A DNA stretch of 64,000 nt, taken from Xenophilus sp. Marseille-Q4582. Lineage in GTDB: Bacteria > Pseudomonadota > Gammaproteobacteria > Burkholderiales > Burkholderiaceae_C. The position numbers and the translations under genes were made by a program. Positions within the stretch are counted from its first letter, which is position 1. Every line of letters begins with the position of its first letter. This document shows, one piece after another, positions 17,551 through 29,487 of the stretch. The notes beneath the pieces were generated by a model, which saw only the letters and a list, made by a program, of their open reading frames with translations, made no database searches and was not told where the DNA came from. Location of the stretch: positions 310,001-374,000 of the forward strand of contig NZ_CAKAKO010000004.1 of the NCBI RefSeq assembly GCF_916700565.1, read 5' to 3'.

Positions 17551-20500
17551 ATGCAACTCTCACGCCGCCAGTTCATGAAAGTGACTGGCTCCACGCTGGC
17601 GGGATCCAGCCTGGCGTTGATGGGCTTCTCGCCCGCGACGGCCCTGGCTGAAGTCCGCCAGTTCAAGCTGGCCTCCACCACCGTCACCCGGCAGACCTGC
17701 ACCTACTGTTCGGTCGGCTGCGGCATCCTCATGTATTCGCTGGGCACGGGCGGCAAGAACGCCAAGTCCTCGGTGATCCACGTCGAGGGCGACCCGGACC
17801 ATCCGGTCAACCGCGGCACGCTGTGCCCCAAGGGCGCGGGCCTGCTGGACTACATCAACAGCCCCAACCGCCTGCTCTACCCCGAGTACCGCGCACCGGG
17901 CTCCAACGAGTGGCAGCGCCTGTCCTGGGACGAGGCGCTGGACCGCATCGCGAAGCTGCTCAAGGCCGACCGCGACGCCAACTTCCAGGCCACCACGCCC
18001 GAGGGCCTGAAGGTCAACCGCTGGCTCACCACCGGCATGCTGGCCGCCTCGGCGTCGAGCAACGAAGCCGGCTACATCACCCACAAGGTCGCCCGTTCCT
18101 GGGGCCTGCTCGCATTCGACAACCAAGCGCGTGTCTGACACGGCCCGACGGTGGCAGGTCTTGCCCCGACGTTCGGCCGTGGAGCGATGACGAACCATTG
18201 GGTCGACATTCGCAACGCAGATGTGATCTTGATCATGGGCGGCAATGCCGCCGAAGCCCACCCGTGCGGCTTCAAGTGGGTGACCGAAGCCAAGGCGCAC
18301 AACAAGGCGCACTTCATGGTGGTGGACCCGCGCTTCAACCGCTCGGCCTCGGTGGCGGACTTCTACGCGCCCATCCGTTCGGGCAGCGACATCGTCTTTC
18401 TCGGCGGGATCATCAACTACCTGCTTACCAACGACAAGATCCACCACGAGTACGTGCACAACTACACGGACTTCAGCTTCATCGTCCGTGACGACTACCA
18501 GTTCGTGGACGGCATCTTCTCGGGCTACGACGAGGAAAAGCGCAGCTACGACAAGAAGAGCTGGGACTACGAGCTGGGTGACGACGGGTACGTCAAGACC
18601 GACCCGACGCTGCAGCATCCGCGCTGCGTCTACCAGCTGATGAAGCAGCACTACGCGTCGTACACGCCCGAGAAGGTCGAGAGCGCCTGCGGCACGCCCA
18701 AGGCCAAGTTCCTGCACGTGTGCGAGAAGTTCGCGTCCACGGCCGTGCCGGGCCGGGCCGCGACCATCATGTATGCGCTGGGCTGGACGCAGCATTCCAT
18801 CGGCTCGCAGATCCTGCGCTGCGCGGCGATGGTGCAGCTGCTGTGCGGCAACATCGGCGTGGCCGGCGGCGGCATGAACGCACTGCGCGGGCATTCCAAC
18901 ATCCAGGGCCTCACCGACCTGGGCCTGCTGTCGGCCAGCCTGCCGGGCTACCTGACGCTGCCCAACGAGAAGGAGCAGGACTACCAGGCCTACATCGACG
19001 CGCGCACCCAGAAGCCGCTGCGGGCCAACCAGATGAGCTACTGGCAGAACTACCCCAAGTTCCACGTCAGCCTCATGAAGTCCTGGTTCGGCGCCAGCGC
19101 CACGGCCGAGAACCAGTGGGCCTTCGACTACCTGCCCAAGCTGGACAAGCAGTACGACATGCTGCAGTACTTCCAGCTCATGGCCGAGGGCAAGGTCAAC
19201 GGCTACATCGCGCAGGGCTTCAACCCCATCGCGGCGCTGTCGGACAGCAACCGCCTGCGCACGGGCCTGGCCAAGCTCAAGTTCCTGGTCATCATGGACC
19301 CGCTGGCCACCGAGACCTCCGAGTTCTGGAAGAACTTCGGCGAGTTCAACGACGTGGACACGAAGGCCATCCAGACCGAGGTGTTCCGCCTGCCCACCAC
19401 CTGCTTCGCGGAGGAGGAGGGGGCGGTGGTCAGCAGCTCGCGCGTGCTGCAGTGGCACTGGAAGGCGGCCGAGCCGCCGGGCGAGGCCAGGACCGACGTG
19501 GCCATCATGTCGGCCCTGCACCTGCGCCTGAAGGCCCTGTACCAGAAGGAGGCCGGCGCCTGGGCCGACCCGATCCTGAACCTGGACTGGAAGTACTCGC
19601 ACCCCGAGCACCCGAGTTCCGAGGAGATCGCCAAGGAATACAACGGCAAGGCGCTGGTGGACCTGGTCGACCCGAAGGACCCGACCAAGGTGCTGCGCCC
19701 GGCGGGCCAGCAGGTGTCGGGTTTCGGCGAACTGCGCGACGACGGCACCACGGCTTCGGGCTGCTGGATCTACGCCGGCGCCTGGACGCAGGCGGGCAAC
19801 CAGATGGGCCGGCGCGACAACTCCGACCCCACGGGCATCGGCAATACGCTGAACTGGGCCTGGGCCTGGCCGGCCAACCGGCGCGTGCTCTACAACCGCG
19901 CCTCGGCCGACCTGCAGGGCAAGCCCTTCAACCCGCACCGCAAGCTGGTCGAGTGGAACGGCAAGGCCTGGACGGGCGCCGACGTGCCCGACACGGGCGC
20001 GGCCATCGGCCCGGAGACGGGCAACGGCCCCTTCATCATGAACCCCGAAGGCGTGGCGCGCTTCTTCGCCCGCAAGGGGCTCAACGAAGGGCCCTTCCCC
20101 ACGCACTACGAGCCCTTCGACACGCCGCTGGGCTTCAACCCGGTCTACCCGAACAACCCCAAGGCCACGAACTCGCCCGCGGCCCGGGTGTTCAAGAACG
20201 TCTGGGACACCTTCGGCAAGGCGGCGGACTTCCCGCACGTGGGCACCACCTACCGCCTGACCGAGCACTTCCACTACTGGACCAAGCACTCGCTGGTCAA
20301 CGCCATCACGCAGCCCGAGCAGTTCGTCGAGATCGGCGAGGCGCTGGCGCAGGAGCTGGGCATCGTCGCCGGCGACCGCGTGCGCGTGAGCTCCAAGCGC
20401 GGCTTCATCAAGGCCGTGGCCGTGGTCACCAAGCGCATGAAGGCCATGAAGATCGAGGGCAGGAACGTGCACCACGTGGGCATCCCGATCCACTGGGGCT

Positions 20501-20616
20501 TCAAGGGCTTGACCAAACCCGGCTTCCTGGCCAACACGCTGACGCCGTTCGTGGGGGATGGCAACACCAACACCCCCGAATTCAAGACCTTCCTCGTGAA
20601 GGTCGAGAAGCTGTAA
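17551..20616 (+). CDS. fdnG: Formate dehydrogenase-N/O alpha subunit, selenoprotein
   Basis: A 1021-residue catalytic subunit of the membrane-bound, periplasm-facing formate dehydrogenase, holding the bis-MGD molybdenum cofactor, one [4Fe-4S] cluster and a selenocysteine ligand. A Tat signal ([10 protein letters not shown]) opens the protein, followed by CTYCSVGCG...CPKGAG for the cluster. The in-frame TGA at 18136-18138 is codon 196, exactly the Sec position of E. coli FdnG, in [21 protein letters not shown]; reading continues to 20616 with strong homology. Automatic gene callers would split it into two. It heads fdnGHI; an IS element sits immediately upstream. Confidence 0.96.
18136..18168 (+). 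promoter_or_regulatory. Selenocysteine UGA and bacterial SECIS hairpin
   Basis: The Sec codon TGA (18136-18138) is followed 10 bases later by a hairpin with stem CGG/CCG (18149-18151 with 18166-18168), a bulged T at 18152, inner stem GGCA/TGCC and apical loop GGTCT (18157-18161). The bulged U and GGUCU loop are the SelB-binding features of the E. coli fdhF and fdnG SECIS. SelB is encoded at 25936-28323 in this window. Confidence 0.92.
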
Positions 20617-20626
20617 AGGGGGCACG

Positions 20627-21604
20627 ATGTCTTTGCAATCCCTCGATATCCACCGCCGTTCCGCCACCACCACGCCTTCGCCGCAGGCGCGAGCGCCCCA
20701 GTCGGGCGAGGTGGCCAAGCTCATCGACGTGTCCAAGTGCATCGGCTGCAAGGCCTGCCAGACCGCGTGCATGGAATGGAACGACCTGCGCCAGGAGCCC
20801 GGCCACACGGTCGGCGTGTACGACAACCCGGCGGACCTGACCGAGAACGCGTGGACGGTGATGAAGTTCACCGAATACGAGAACGAGGAATCCGGCAACC
20901 TCGAATGGCTGATCCGCAAGGACGGCTGCATGCACTGCGCCGACCCGGGCTGCCTCAAGGCCTGCCCCTCGCCCGGCGCCATCGTGCAGTACACGAACGG
21001 CATCGTGGACTTCCACGAAGAGAACTGCATCGGCTGCGGCTACTGCATCACCGGCTGCCCCTTCAACATCCCGCGCATCTCGCAGAAGGACAAGAAGGCC
21101 TACAAGTGCACGCTGTGCTCCGACCGCGTGGCCGTGGGCCGTGAGCCGGCCTGCGTCACCACCTGCCCCACGGGCGCCATCATGTTCGGCACCAAGAAGG
21201 CGATGAAGGACCAGGCGGATGAGCGCATCGCCGACCTGAAGGAGCGCGGCTTCCAGAACGCGGGCCTGTACGACCCGGCCGGCGTGGGCGGCACGCACGT
21301 CATGTACGTGCTGCACCATGCCGACCAGCCGGCGCTGTATTCGGGCCTGCCCAAGGAGCCGAAGATCAGCTCCATGGTCGCAGTGTGGAAGGGCATGGCC
21401 AAGCCGCTGGCGCTGGCGGGCATCGCGCTCACGGCGATCGCCGGCTTCTTCCACTACACGCGCGTGGGCCCCAACGAGACCAGCGACGAGGAAGAAGCCC
21501 AGGCCAACGCCGACGCGCTGGCCCGCCGCGAGGCGGCCGGGGTGCCCGCGCGCAGCGCCGATCACGCCGCTTCAGCCCAGGAGGTGCGCCATGAGCAAGG
21601 TTGA
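20627..21604 (+). CDS. fdnH: Formate dehydrogenase iron-sulfur (beta) subunit
   Basis: A 325-residue electron-transfer subunit that carries four [4Fe-4S] clusters from FdnG to the cytochrome b subunit. Four Cys-rich motifs are visible: [35 protein letters not shown] and [11 protein letters not shown] with a later CVTTC. A C-terminal helix near [17 protein letters not shown] anchors it in the membrane. It begins 10 bases after fdnG and overlaps fdnI by 14 bases. Confidence 0.96.
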   Translation: MSLQSLDIHRRSATTTPSPQARAPQSGEVAKLIDVSKCIGCKACQTACMEWNDLRQEPGHTVGVYDNPADLTENAWTVMKFTEYENEESGNLEWLIRKDGCMHCADPGCLKACPSPGAIVQYTNGIVDFHEENCIGCGYCITGCPFNIPRISQKDKKAYKCTLCSDRVAVGREPACVTTCPTGAIMFGTKKAMKDQADERIADLKERGFQNAGLYDPAGVGGTHVMYVLHHADQPALYSGLPKEPKISSMVAVWKGMAKPLALAGIALTAIAGFFHYTRVGPNETSDEEEAQANADALARREAAGVPARSADHAASAQEVRHEQG

Positions 21605-22325
21605 ACGTCCCACCGCGGCGGACTTCGCCGTTGCGCGCGAGGAGCCGGTGATCCAGCGCTACACGCCCAACGAGCGCAGCAACCACTGGGTGACCGCCAT
21701 CACCTTCGTGTTGCTGGCGCTCTCGGGGCTGGCGCTGTTCCATCCGTCGATGTACTGGCTCACCCACCTCTTCGGCGGCGGGCCGTGGACGCGCATCCTG
21801 CATCCCTTCATCGGGATCGTGATGTTCCTGTCCTTCCTCTTCCTGGTCATCCGCTTCTGGCACCACAACATCCTGGAGCCGCGCGATCGCCAATGGATGA
21901 AGCAGATGGGCGACGTCGTCAACAACCGCGAAGAGCGCCTGCCGCCGGTCGGCCGCTACAACGCGGGCCAGAAGCTGCTGTTCTGGGTGCTGGTGCTGTC
22001 CATGCTGGGCCTGCTCGTCACGGGCCTGATCATGTGGCGCGCCTACTTCAGCCACCTGTTCACGATCGACGTGCTGCGCATCGCCTCGCTGCTGCATGCC
22101 TTCTTCGGCTTCGTGATCATCTGCGCGATCATCGTGCACATCTATGCGGCCCTGTGGATCAAGGGCGCCATGCGCGCCATGACCCGCGGCACCGTGAGCT
22201 ACGCCTGGGCGCGCAAGCACCACGGCGCGTGGTACGACGACGTGGTGGCGCGCGAAGAGCAACTGGCCCGCGACCGCCGCAACGCGCCCGACATGCGCCG
22301 CGATCCGCAGGCGCCGCCGGCGTGA
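21591..22325 (+). CDS. fdnI: Formate dehydrogenase cytochrome b556 (gamma) subunit
   Basis: A 244-residue membrane subunit with four transmembrane helices that passes electrons to quinone. Heme-ligand His residues lie in the first helix region ([17 protein letters not shown]), in [13 protein letters not shown] and in [20 protein letters not shown]. It is longer at the C-terminus than E. coli FdnI, ending in a charged tail. The ATG at 21591 follows an AGGAGG site and overlaps the fdnH end. Confidence 0.94.
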   Translation: MSKVERPTAADFAVAREEPVIQRYTPNERSNHWVTAITFVLLALSGLALFHPSMYWLTHLFGGGPWTRILHPFIGIVMFLSFLFLVIRFWHHNILEPRDRQWMKQMGDVVNNREERLPPVGRYNAGQKLLFWVLVLSMLGLLVTGLIMWRAYFSHLFTIDVLRIASLLHAFFGFVIICAIIVHIYAALWIKGAMRAMTRGTVSYAWARKHHGAWYDDVVAREEQLARDRRNAPDMRRDPQAPPA

Positions 22326-22413
22326 GCCCGGCCCTGCATGCCCGTGCGCGGCGCCCTGCCGCTGCTGCGCCACCGCCCGCCCCGCGCGTGGCTGGCATAG
22401 ACTGAGACGCAAG

Positions 22414-22435
22414 CGCCGGGTCCGCCCGGCGTTTT
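22414..22435 (+). terminator. Rho-independent terminator after fdnGHI
   Basis: CGCCGGG-TCCG-CCCGGCG followed by TTTT, a strong GC stem with a 4-base loop, 88 bases after fdnI. It separates the structural genes from fdhE, which starts 41 bases downstream, so fdhE and sel genes probably depend on readthrough or another promoter. Confidence 0.75.
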
Positions 22436-22475
22436 GCTTCCTGCCCTTTCTTCCCATCCTCCTTATAGCGCCACC

Positions 22476-23417
22476 GTGCAACGCATCCTCCAGCCCGGCG
22501 AAATCGAAGCCCTCGACCGCGTGAGCTTTCCGCGCGTGCGCCCGCCCCAGGTGGCCGCACTGTTCCAGGAACGCGCCGCGCGACTCGAACAACTGGCCGA
22601 CGGCAACCCCATCGCCGACTACCTGCGCTTCGCCGCGCGCGTGGTGCGTGCGCAGCACGGCCTGGCCATGCAGGCGCCCGCTGCGCCGCCGCCGTCCGGC
22701 GAAGCCGTGCGTCGTGCGGGCGAGAACGGCATGCCGCTCATGCCCGCCTCGGAGCCGCTGCCCGAAAGCTGGCGCGCCACGCTGCGCGCGCTGGTGGCGC
22801 AACTGGCCGCCGACGGCGCCATCCCGGCCGTGTTGCAACCCGTGCTGGCGCGCTTGGCCGCCACGCCCGACGATGCGCTCGACACCCTGGCGCGCCAGGC
22901 GCTGGCCGACAACCTGGGCCGCGAGGACATCGCCGCCGCGCCGCTGGTCATGGCCGCGCTGCAGGTCGAGTTCGTCTTGCGCGCCGCGGCCGTGGCGCCC
23001 ACCCAGGTGCCCTACACCGAGCCCGCCACCGTCTGCCCCGTGTGCGGCAGCGCGCCCGTGGCCAGCGTGCTGCGCATCGGCGGCAACATCGCCGGCCACC
23101 GCTACCTGCACTGCGGCCTGTGCGCCACCGAATGGCACATGGTGCGCATCAAGTGCAGCCATTGCGAATCGACGAAGGGCGTGCGCTACCAGGGCGCCGA
23201 AGACGCGAGCGGCAAGATCGGCGAAGTGGTGCAGGCCGAAACCTGCACGGCCTGTCACACCTACCGCAAGCTCGTGAGCCAGGAGAAAGACCCCTACGCC
23301 GAGCCGCTGGCCGACGACCTGGCCAGCCTCACGCTCGACCTGCTGATGGGCGACACCGACTTTTCGCGCGCCAGCGGCAACCCGCTGCTGTTCATCGAAA
23401 AGCCGCTGGCGGTATGA
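22476..23417 (+). CDS. fdhE: Formate dehydrogenase accessory protein FdhE
   Basis: A 313-residue cytosolic factor needed for active respiratory formate dehydrogenases. It has rubredoxin-like Cys pairs binding iron: [24 protein letters not shown] and CTACHTYRK, in the C-terminal half. The GTG at 22476 gives a length close to the 309 residues of E. coli FdhE; a more upstream start would cross the terminator. selA follows after 61 bases. Confidence 0.93.
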   Translation: MQRILQPGEIEALDRVSFPRVRPPQVAALFQERAARLEQLADGNPIADYLRFAARVVRAQHGLAMQAPAAPPPSGEAVRRAGENGMPLMPASEPLPESWRATLRALVAQLAADGAIPAVLQPVLARLAATPDDALDTLARQALADNLGREDIAAAPLVMAALQVEFVLRAAAVAPTQVPYTEPATVCPVCGSAPVASVLRIGGNIAGHRYLHCGLCATEWHMVRIKCSHCESTKGVRYQGAEDASGKIGEVVQAETCTACHTYRKLVSQEKDPYAEPLADDLASLTLDLLMGDTDFSRASGNPLLFIEKPLAV

Positions 23418-23478
23418 GCCCCCGCCCGGCCGTTCCGAAGGGGGCTCGCACCGCAGTGCGAAGCACGGAGGTTACCCA

Positions 23479-24909
23479 ATGAACGCCCGCACGCCGACGT
23501 CGCTGCGCCTGCCTTCGGTGGACCGCGCCCTGGCCACCGACGCCATGCGCGCCCTGGCCGCGCAGTACGGCCACAGCGCGCTGGCCGGTGCGTTGCGCGC
23601 CGAGTTCGACGCCCTGCGCCCGCAGGCCCTGGCCGGCGAACTGGCGCCCGACGCCATCGCCGACGCGGCCTTGCACGCCGCCTGCGAACGCCGCCTGGCG
23701 GCCCGCTTTGCGCCGCGCCTGCGCACGGTGTTCAACCTCACGGGCACCGTGCTGCACACCAACCTGGGCCGCGCACTGCTGCCCGACGAGGCCGTGCAGT
23801 CGGTGCTGCGCGCACTCACCGCGCCGGCCAATCTGGAATTCGACCTGGCCACCGGCGGACGCGGCGACCGCGACGATCTGGTCGACGAGGTGCTGTGCGA
23901 GCTGACCGGCGCCGAGGCCGCCACCGTGGTCAACAACAACGCCGCAGCCGTGCTGCTCACGCTCAATGCGCTGGCGCAGGACCGGGAAGTGATCGTCTCG
24001 CGTGGCGAGCTGGTGGAGATCGGCGGCGCCTTCCGCATCCCCGACATCATGGCCCGCGCGGGCGCCAAGCTGGTCGAGGTGGGCACCACCAACCGCACCC
24101 ACGCCAAGGACTACGCCGAGTCCATCACCGAGCGCACCGCGCTGCTGATGAAGGTACACACCAGCAACTACGCCGTGAGCGGCTTTACCAAGAGCGTGAG
24201 CGAAGCCGAAGTGGCCGCCATCGCCCACGCGAAGCAACTGCCCCTGGCCGTGGACCTGGGCAGCGGCACGCTGGTGGACATGGCGCAATGGGGCCTGCCG
24301 CACGAACCCACCGTGCGCGACACCGTGAACGCCGGCGCCGACCTCGTCACCTTCAGCGGCGACAAGCTGCTGGGCGGCCCGCAGGCCGGCCTCATCGTCG
24401 GCCGCAAGGACCTGATCGCGAAGATCAAGAAGAACCCGCTCAAGCGCGCGCTGCGCGTGGGCAAGCTCACGCTGGCCGCGCTGGAACCCGTGCTGCGCCT
24501 GTACCAGCAGCCCGAGCACCTGGCGCAGCGCCTGACCACCTTGCGCCTGTTCACGCGCCCGCAGGCCGCCATGCAGCAGCAGGCCCAGGCCCTGCTGGCG
24601 CCGCTGCAAGCCGCCGTGGGCGTGGCCTTCACTGTCGAGGTGGCCGCCATGAGCAGCCAGATCGGCAGCGGCGCCTTGCCCGTCGACGTGCTGCCCAGCG
24701 CCGGCCTGCGCCTGCGCCCCACTGCCGCGCGCCAGACCGGCCGCCAGCTCGCGCGGCTGGAAGAAGCCCTGCGCAGCCTGCCGCGCCCCGTCATCGGCCG
24801 CGTGGCCGATCAGGCGCTGTGGCTGGATCTGCGCTGCCTCGAAGCTGCGGACCAGCCCATCTTTGAAAGCCAGTTGCCCGCCCTTTCAGCTGCACTGGCT
24901 GGGGCGTGA
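23479..24909 (+). CDS. selA: L-seryl-tRNA(Sec) selenium transferase
   Basis: A 476-residue PLP enzyme that converts Ser-tRNA(Sec) to Sec-tRNA(Sec) with selenophosphate. The PLP Lys is in [14 protein letters not shown], and the N-terminal tRNA-binding domain precedes [17 protein letters not shown]. Length fits the bacterial decameric enzyme. It belongs with selB, selC and selD in this window. A toxin-antitoxin pair on the opposite strand separates it from selB. Confidence 0.97.
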   Translation: MNARTPTSLRLPSVDRALATDAMRALAAQYGHSALAGALRAEFDALRPQALAGELAPDAIADAALHAACERRLAARFAPRLRTVFNLTGTVLHTNLGRALLPDEAVQSVLRALTAPANLEFDLATGGRGDRDDLVDEVLCELTGAEAATVVNNNAAAVLLTLNALAQDREVIVSRGELVEIGGAFRIPDIMARAGAKLVEVGTTNRTHAKDYAESITERTALLMKVHTSNYAVSGFTKSVSEAEVAAIAHAKQLPLAVDLGSGTLVDMAQWGLPHEPTVRDTVNAGADLVTFSGDKLLGGPQAGLIVGRKDLIAKIKKNPLKRALRVGKLTLAALEPVLRLYQQPEHLAQRLTTLRLFTRPQAAMQQQAQALLAPLQAAVGVAFTVEVAAMSSQIGSGALPVDVLPSAGLRLRPTAARQTGRQLARLEEALRSLPRPVIGRVADQALWLDLRCLEAADQPIFESQLPALSAALAGA

Positions 24910-25033
24910 AAGAGGCCGAACGGTGAAGCAGCGGCGGCTGTTTGAAGAGATTGCCGAGGGCTTTCGCGGCTTTGGCAAAGGCGCGCGTGGGCCCGGCTGT
25001 TCAGCGCCCAAGCGCTTCGCGTCGAGCTCGGAA

Positions 25034-25815
<782 letters not shown>

Positions 25816-25848
25816 GCTCAGGCCTCCACAGGAAATCACGGCATCCAG

Positions 25849-25869
25849 TGTAATGCCGACGTCATTACA
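25849..25869. promoter_or_regulatory. Inverted repeat operator upstream of tacA-like gene
   Basis: TGTAATG-7 bases-CATTACA, perfect 7-base arms, centred 44 bases upstream of the antitoxin start. Ribbon-helix-helix antitoxins bind such repeats to repress their own operon. It also lies in the 120 bases before selB, so the TA complex could affect selB transcription. Confidence 0.65.
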
Positions 25870-25935
25870 TTGCAGACTGTATGGCATCGTGCGGTCCCAG
25901 GCGACCATGACGGTCAGACAACCAACATCCACAAC

Positions 25936-28323
25936 ATGATCATCGGCACCGCCGGTCACATCGACCACGGCAAGACCACGCTGGTGCGGGCGCTCACAGG
26001 CGTGGACACGGACCGGCTCAAGGAAGAGAAGGCGCGCGGCATTTCCATCGAGCTGGGCTATGCCTACATGCCCGTGCCCCCGCTGACCTTGCGGCCGCAT
26101 GTGTCGCAGCAGCAGCCGACCGCCGATGCGGCATCGGCCGCCGCGCAGACCGCTGGCACGAGCGGGGAGGGTTCGCAGTCTGGAGGCACAACTGACGCCA
26201 CCGACGACGACAGCACCCAAGTCCTCGGCATCATCGACGTCCCCGGCCACGAGAAGTTCGTCCACACCATGGCGGCTGGCGCCTCGGGCATCGACCATGC
26301 GCTGCTGGTCGTGGCCGCCGACGACGGCGTGATGCCGCAGACGCGCGAGCACCTGGCCATCGCGCTGCTCTTCGGCATCACCCAGGGCACGGTGGCGCTC
26401 ACCAAGTGCGACCGGGCCGACGCGCAGCGCATCGCCGCCGTGAAGGCCGAAGTGGCCGCATTGCTGGCCGGCACGCCGCTGGCCGGCGCGCCCGTCTTTG
26501 AAACCGCCATCCGCCCCGCGGCGGCGGCGCCCGCCGCACACGCCCCTGAGGGCGCAGTGCCTGCCGCGCAAGCCTCGGAAGGCTCCGCGCCCGCGGCCCA
26601 AGGCATCGGCGCCTTGCGCAACCACCTCTTCACCTTGGCCCGCCAGCAGCACGCCCGACGCAGGGACGGCCTGTTCCGCCTCGCCGTCGACCGCGTGTTC
26701 ACGCTCGCGGGTCACGGCACCGTGGTGACGGGCACCGTCTTCGCCGGGCAGGTGCAGGTGGGCGACACGCTCGTGCATTCCGCCACCGGCCAGGCCGTGC
26801 GCGTGCGCAGCCTGCACGCGCAGAACCGCGCCGCGCAGCAGGGCCGCGCCGGCCAGCGCGTGGCGCTCAACCTCACGGGCGTGGACAAGCAGGCCATTGC
26901 ACGCGGCGACTGGGTCGCCGACGCCCGCGTGCTGCAGCCCAGCACGCGCATCGACGTGCGCCTGCGCCTGCTGGACGACGCGCCCCCACTCACGGCCTGG
27001 ACGCCGCTGCACGTGCACCTGGGCGCCGCCCACCGGCAGGCGCATGCCGTGCCGCTGCAGGGCGACACCGTCGCGCCCGGCACCGAGGCGCGCGTGCAAC
27101 TGGTCTTCGACCCCGGCGCGCCCGTGTTCGTGGTGCCCGGCGACCGGCTCATCCTGCGCAACGCCCAGGGCACGCGCACCGTGGGCGGCGGCGCCGTGCT
27201 CGATCCGCAGGCGCCCGAGCGCCGCCGCCGCAGCGCCGAGCGCATGCAGTGGCTCGATGCCCTGGAAACCCTGATCGGCCGCGCGGGGGGCGAAGCGCCC
27301 GGCGACGCCCGCCCGCTGCTGGCCGTGGCGCCCGCGGGCCTCACGCGCAGCGGCCTGGCGCGCCTGCTGGGCCGCCTGCCCGCGCCCGACTGGGCCGGGC
27401 CCGACGCGCCCGCCTTCCCGCTGGGCCAGGCCGGACCGCTGGCCGGTGCCGCGCTGGGCGCGCCCGGCGCGGGCGAGTCCGACAAGGCCGGCCAAGCCGG
27501 CCGGGCCGACATCCTCTGGCTCTCGCCCGCGGCCTGGGCGCAGGTGCAGGCCCGCATCCTCGACGCACTGGCGCGCCACCACGCCCGCTCGCCCGACGAA
27601 CCCGGCCTCAACAGCGCGCGCCTGCAGCGCATGGCTTTCCCGGCCCAATCGGCGCTCGCGGGCTTTGGCACGGCCATGCCCGGCTGGCCCGCCTGGCTCG
27701 ACAAGCTGGTGGCCGACGGCGTGCTGGCCCGCAGCGGCCAGTGGCTGCACCTGCCCGGCCACAGCATCACCCTGAACGACGCCGAACAGGCCCTGGCCGA
27801 CCGCCTGCTGCCCCTGCTGCTGGCCGGCGGCAACGACCCGCCCTGGGTGCGCGACCTGGCCCAGGCCACCGGCACGCGCGAAGACGCCGTGCGCGACCTG
27901 CTGCGCAAACAGGCCCGCCTGGGCGCGCTCTACCAGGTCGTCAAAGACCTGTTCTACCCCGCGCAGCGCATGGCCGAACTGGCCGCCACCTTTGCCACCC
28001 TGTCCGCGCAAGCCACCCACGCGGCGGATTCGCTCCCTCTCCCCCCGCGGGAGAGGGCTGAGAGGGCTGGACAGAGGGGGCGACAAGCGCTGGCCCCGCG
28101 CCTGCCCCCCGGCGCCGTGGAAGCCCGCGTCTTCCGCGACGCCGTGCAACTGGGCCGCAAGCGGGCCATCCAGATCCTCGAATGCTTCGACCGCATCGGC
28201 TACACCCGCCGTGTGGGCGACGCGCACCTGCTGCGCCCCCACACCCGCTGGACGCCGGAAGGCCCGATCACCGGCCCGGCCGCTGACCCCGCCGCCCCGG
28301 CCCCCGCGCCGGCGCAGCCCTGA
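25936..28323 (+). CDS. selB: Selenocysteine-specific translation elongation factor
   Basis: A 795-residue GTPase that brings Sec-tRNA(Sec) to UGA codons and binds the SECIS hairpin. G motifs: [10 protein letters not shown] (G1), DVPGHEKF (G3), TKCDRA (G4). Winged-helix domains form the C-terminal part. It is longer than E. coli SelB (614) through low-complexity inserts: about 45 Gln/Thr/Ser/Asp-rich residues just before G3, an Ala/Pro-rich stretch after the G domain, and about 30 residues within the last winged helices encoded by a repeat. The core stays in frame. selC follows 960 bases after its stop, with a lipoprotein gene between. Confidence 0.95.
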   Translation: MIIGTAGHIDHGKTTLVRALTGVDTDRLKEEKARGISIELGYAYMPVPPLTLRPHVSQQQPTADAASAAAQTAGTSGEGSQSGGTTDATDDDSTQVLGIIDVPGHEKFVHTMAAGASGIDHALLVVAADDGVMPQTREHLAIALLFGITQGTVALTKCDRADAQRIAAVKAEVAALLAGTPLAGAPVFETAIRPAAAAPAAHAPEGAVPAAQASEGSAPAAQGIGALRNHLFTLARQQHARRRDGLFRLAVDRVFTLAGHGTVVTGTVFAGQVQVGDTLVHSATGQAVRVRSLHAQNRAAQQGRAGQRVALNLTGVDKQAIARGDWVADARVLQPSTRIDVRLRLLDDAPPLTAWTPLHVHLGAAHRQAHAVPLQGDTVAPGTEARVQLVFDPGAPVFVVPGDRLILRNAQGTRTVGGGAVLDPQAPERRRRSAERMQWLDALETLIGRAGGEAPGDARPLLAVAPAGLTRSGLARLLGRLPAPDWAGPDAPAFPLGQAGPLAGAALGAPGAGESDKAGQAGRADILWLSPAAWAQVQARILDALARHHARSPDEPGLNSARLQRMAFPAQSALAGFGTAMPGWPAWLDKLVADGVLARSGQWLHLPGHSITLNDAEQALADRLLPLLLAGGNDPPWVRDLAQATGTREDAVRDLLRKQARLGALYQVVKDLFYPAQRMAELAATFATLSAQATHAADSLPLPPRERAERAGQRGRQALAPRLPPGAVEARVFRDAVQLGRKRAIQILECFDRIGYTRRVGDAHLLRPHTRWTPEGPITGPAADPAAPAPAPAQP
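28033..28079 (+). repeat. Intergenic-type palindromic repeat inside selB
   Basis: CTCCCTCTCCC-CCCGC-GGGAGAGGG followed by CTGAGAGGGCTGGACAGAGG. The same kind of unit occurs between genes at 29125-29160. Here it lies inside the selB coding region, in frame, encoding a [18 protein letters not shown]-like insert between two winged-helix elements. Confidence 0.75.
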
Positions 28324-28360
28324 GCCCGACCCCCCGCACCTCAGAAGGAAGCGCCCACCC

Positions 28361-29110
28361 ATGCCCCCAAGCACGGCCCGACGAGCCGGCCCTTCCTGCC
28401 GCAAGAACAAGACAACCCAGCGCTGGCTGCCCACCGCCGCCGCGCTGATCACCGTGGGCCTGGCGCTCAGCGCCTGCGGCCCGCGCCCGCCCACCGCGCA
28501 GTTCCAGGCCGACCTGTGCGGCCGCACCCTGAGCTGGGAAGAAAAGAGCGACTACTGGGACGTGCTCTACACCGGCCAACTGCCCGGCCAGCGCGAACTG
28601 ACCCTGGCGTTGAGCATCCCGCGCCAGACCCCCTCTCAGCCTGATCGCCCCGAACAGCCCGTCGACGAGTTGAACGTGCAGTTCAACCTGCAGGGCGAAC
28701 CCGGCCTGCTGCAGGCCGACGGCGCCCCGCGGCTGGTGGGCCGCTTTCCGCTGCGGGCCAATGACCTGATGAAACGCGCCGAAGAAAGCGCCGACCCCGT
28801 GGCCCAGCGCCGCGCCGACCTGGCGGCTGCCACCGGGGCTGCCACCGGGGCTGCCACGCCGCCCACCCCCGAATCCCGCACTGGCATGGCCACCGTCTTT
28901 GGCGACAAGGGCGTGATGTGGAAGGGCGGCGAGGGCGAACTGCAGATCACCGACGTGCGCGTGCTGGCGCGCGATGAAGACGAGGGCGGCACGGGCGGCC
29001 TGGCTGTGGCCAGCGGCAGCTACCGCTTCGACGCCACCCCCGCCGGCAGCGGCATGGCCTGCGTCATCAGCGGCAGCTTCAAAGACGCGAGCTTCCGCCT
29101 GCGCCGTTGA
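28361..29110 (+). CDS. Putative lipoprotein of unknown function
   Basis: A 249-residue protein with an N-terminal signal ending in the lipobox LSAC (about residue 42), preceded by a long basic region RRAGPSCRKNKTTQRW. The body has two beta-rich parts separated by a low-complexity segment in which a 12-base unit (28826-28849) is repeated to give AATGAATGAAT. I recognise no domain. It follows selB by 37 bases with an AGAAGGAA ribosome site, so it is probably co-transcribed, but a selenium role is unproven. Confidence 0.7.
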   Translation: MPPSTARRAGPSCRKNKTTQRWLPTAAALITVGLALSACGPRPPTAQFQADLCGRTLSWEEKSDYWDVLYTGQLPGQRELTLALSIPRQTPSQPDRPEQPVDELNVQFNLQGEPGLLQADGAPRLVGRFPLRANDLMKRAEESADPVAQRRADLAAATGAATGAATPPTPESRTGMATVFGDKGVMWKGGEGELQITDVRVLARDEDEGGTGGLAVASGSYRFDATPAGSGMACVISGSFKDASFRLRR

Positions 29111-29124
29111 CGGCTGTCTGTCTT

Positions 29125-29160
29125 GCTCCCTCGCCCGCTGGGAGAGGGCTGGGGTGAGGG
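29125..29160 (+). repeat. Palindromic intergenic repeat
   Basis: GCTCCCTCGCCCGCTGGGAGAGGGCTGGGGTGAGGG, an imperfect GC-rich palindrome just after the lipoprotein stop. It resembles the unit inside selB. It could form a hairpin and act as a transcript end. Confidence 0.6.
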
Positions 29161-29286
29161 CCGCACGTCGGTCGCCCACGCGCAAGCGCCCCTAGAATCC
29201 CGCCCCAGTGGCTGAGCCCGCGCAGGCCGCCACGTGAAAAATGAGAGCAGCGCATGCGCCCGACCGTGCATGCATGCGCCTCACAA

Positions 29287-29382
29287 GGAAGGCAAACGCA
29301 CCCGGTGGTGCGCCCGGGCTTCAAACCCGGTAGGGGGCGCCAGCCGCTTCCTGGTCGGTTCGACTCCGGCTGCTTTCCGCCA
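29287..29382 (+). tRNA. selC: tRNA-Sec (anticodon UCA)
   Basis: A 96-base tRNA with the features of bacterial tRNA(Sec): an 8-base-pair acceptor stem (GGAAGGCA with TGCTTTCC, one G-T wobble), anticodon stem CCGGG/CCCGG with loop CTTCAAA and anticodon TCA at 29321-29323, a long variable arm, the T loop GGTTCGACTCC, discriminator G and encoded CCA. Close to E. coli selC (95 bases). A TAGAAT hexamer about 95 bases upstream may be its -10 element. An IS cluster starts 105 bases downstream. Confidence 0.96.
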
Positions 29383-29487
29383 ACTGATGTGCAGGTCGTC
29401 GACCCACTGCGAGTGACTGTTGAAGACTGGTTGCTGCCGTTCAGCACCTGCGAGCTAGATGTCTGCAGCAACGCTGACAGCGGTCAT

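Noticed and set aside
18136-18138. TGA read as a nonsense mutation making fdnG a pseudogene
   Set aside because: Position equals the known Sec site, a SECIS follows at once, and selA, selB, selC and selD are present.
17560-21030. A reading frame of more than 1100 codons on the minus strand opposite fdnG and fdnH
   Set aside because: It has no family pattern, no ribosome site, and lies antisense to strongly conserved formate dehydrogenase genes; long open antisense frames are common in GC-rich DNA.
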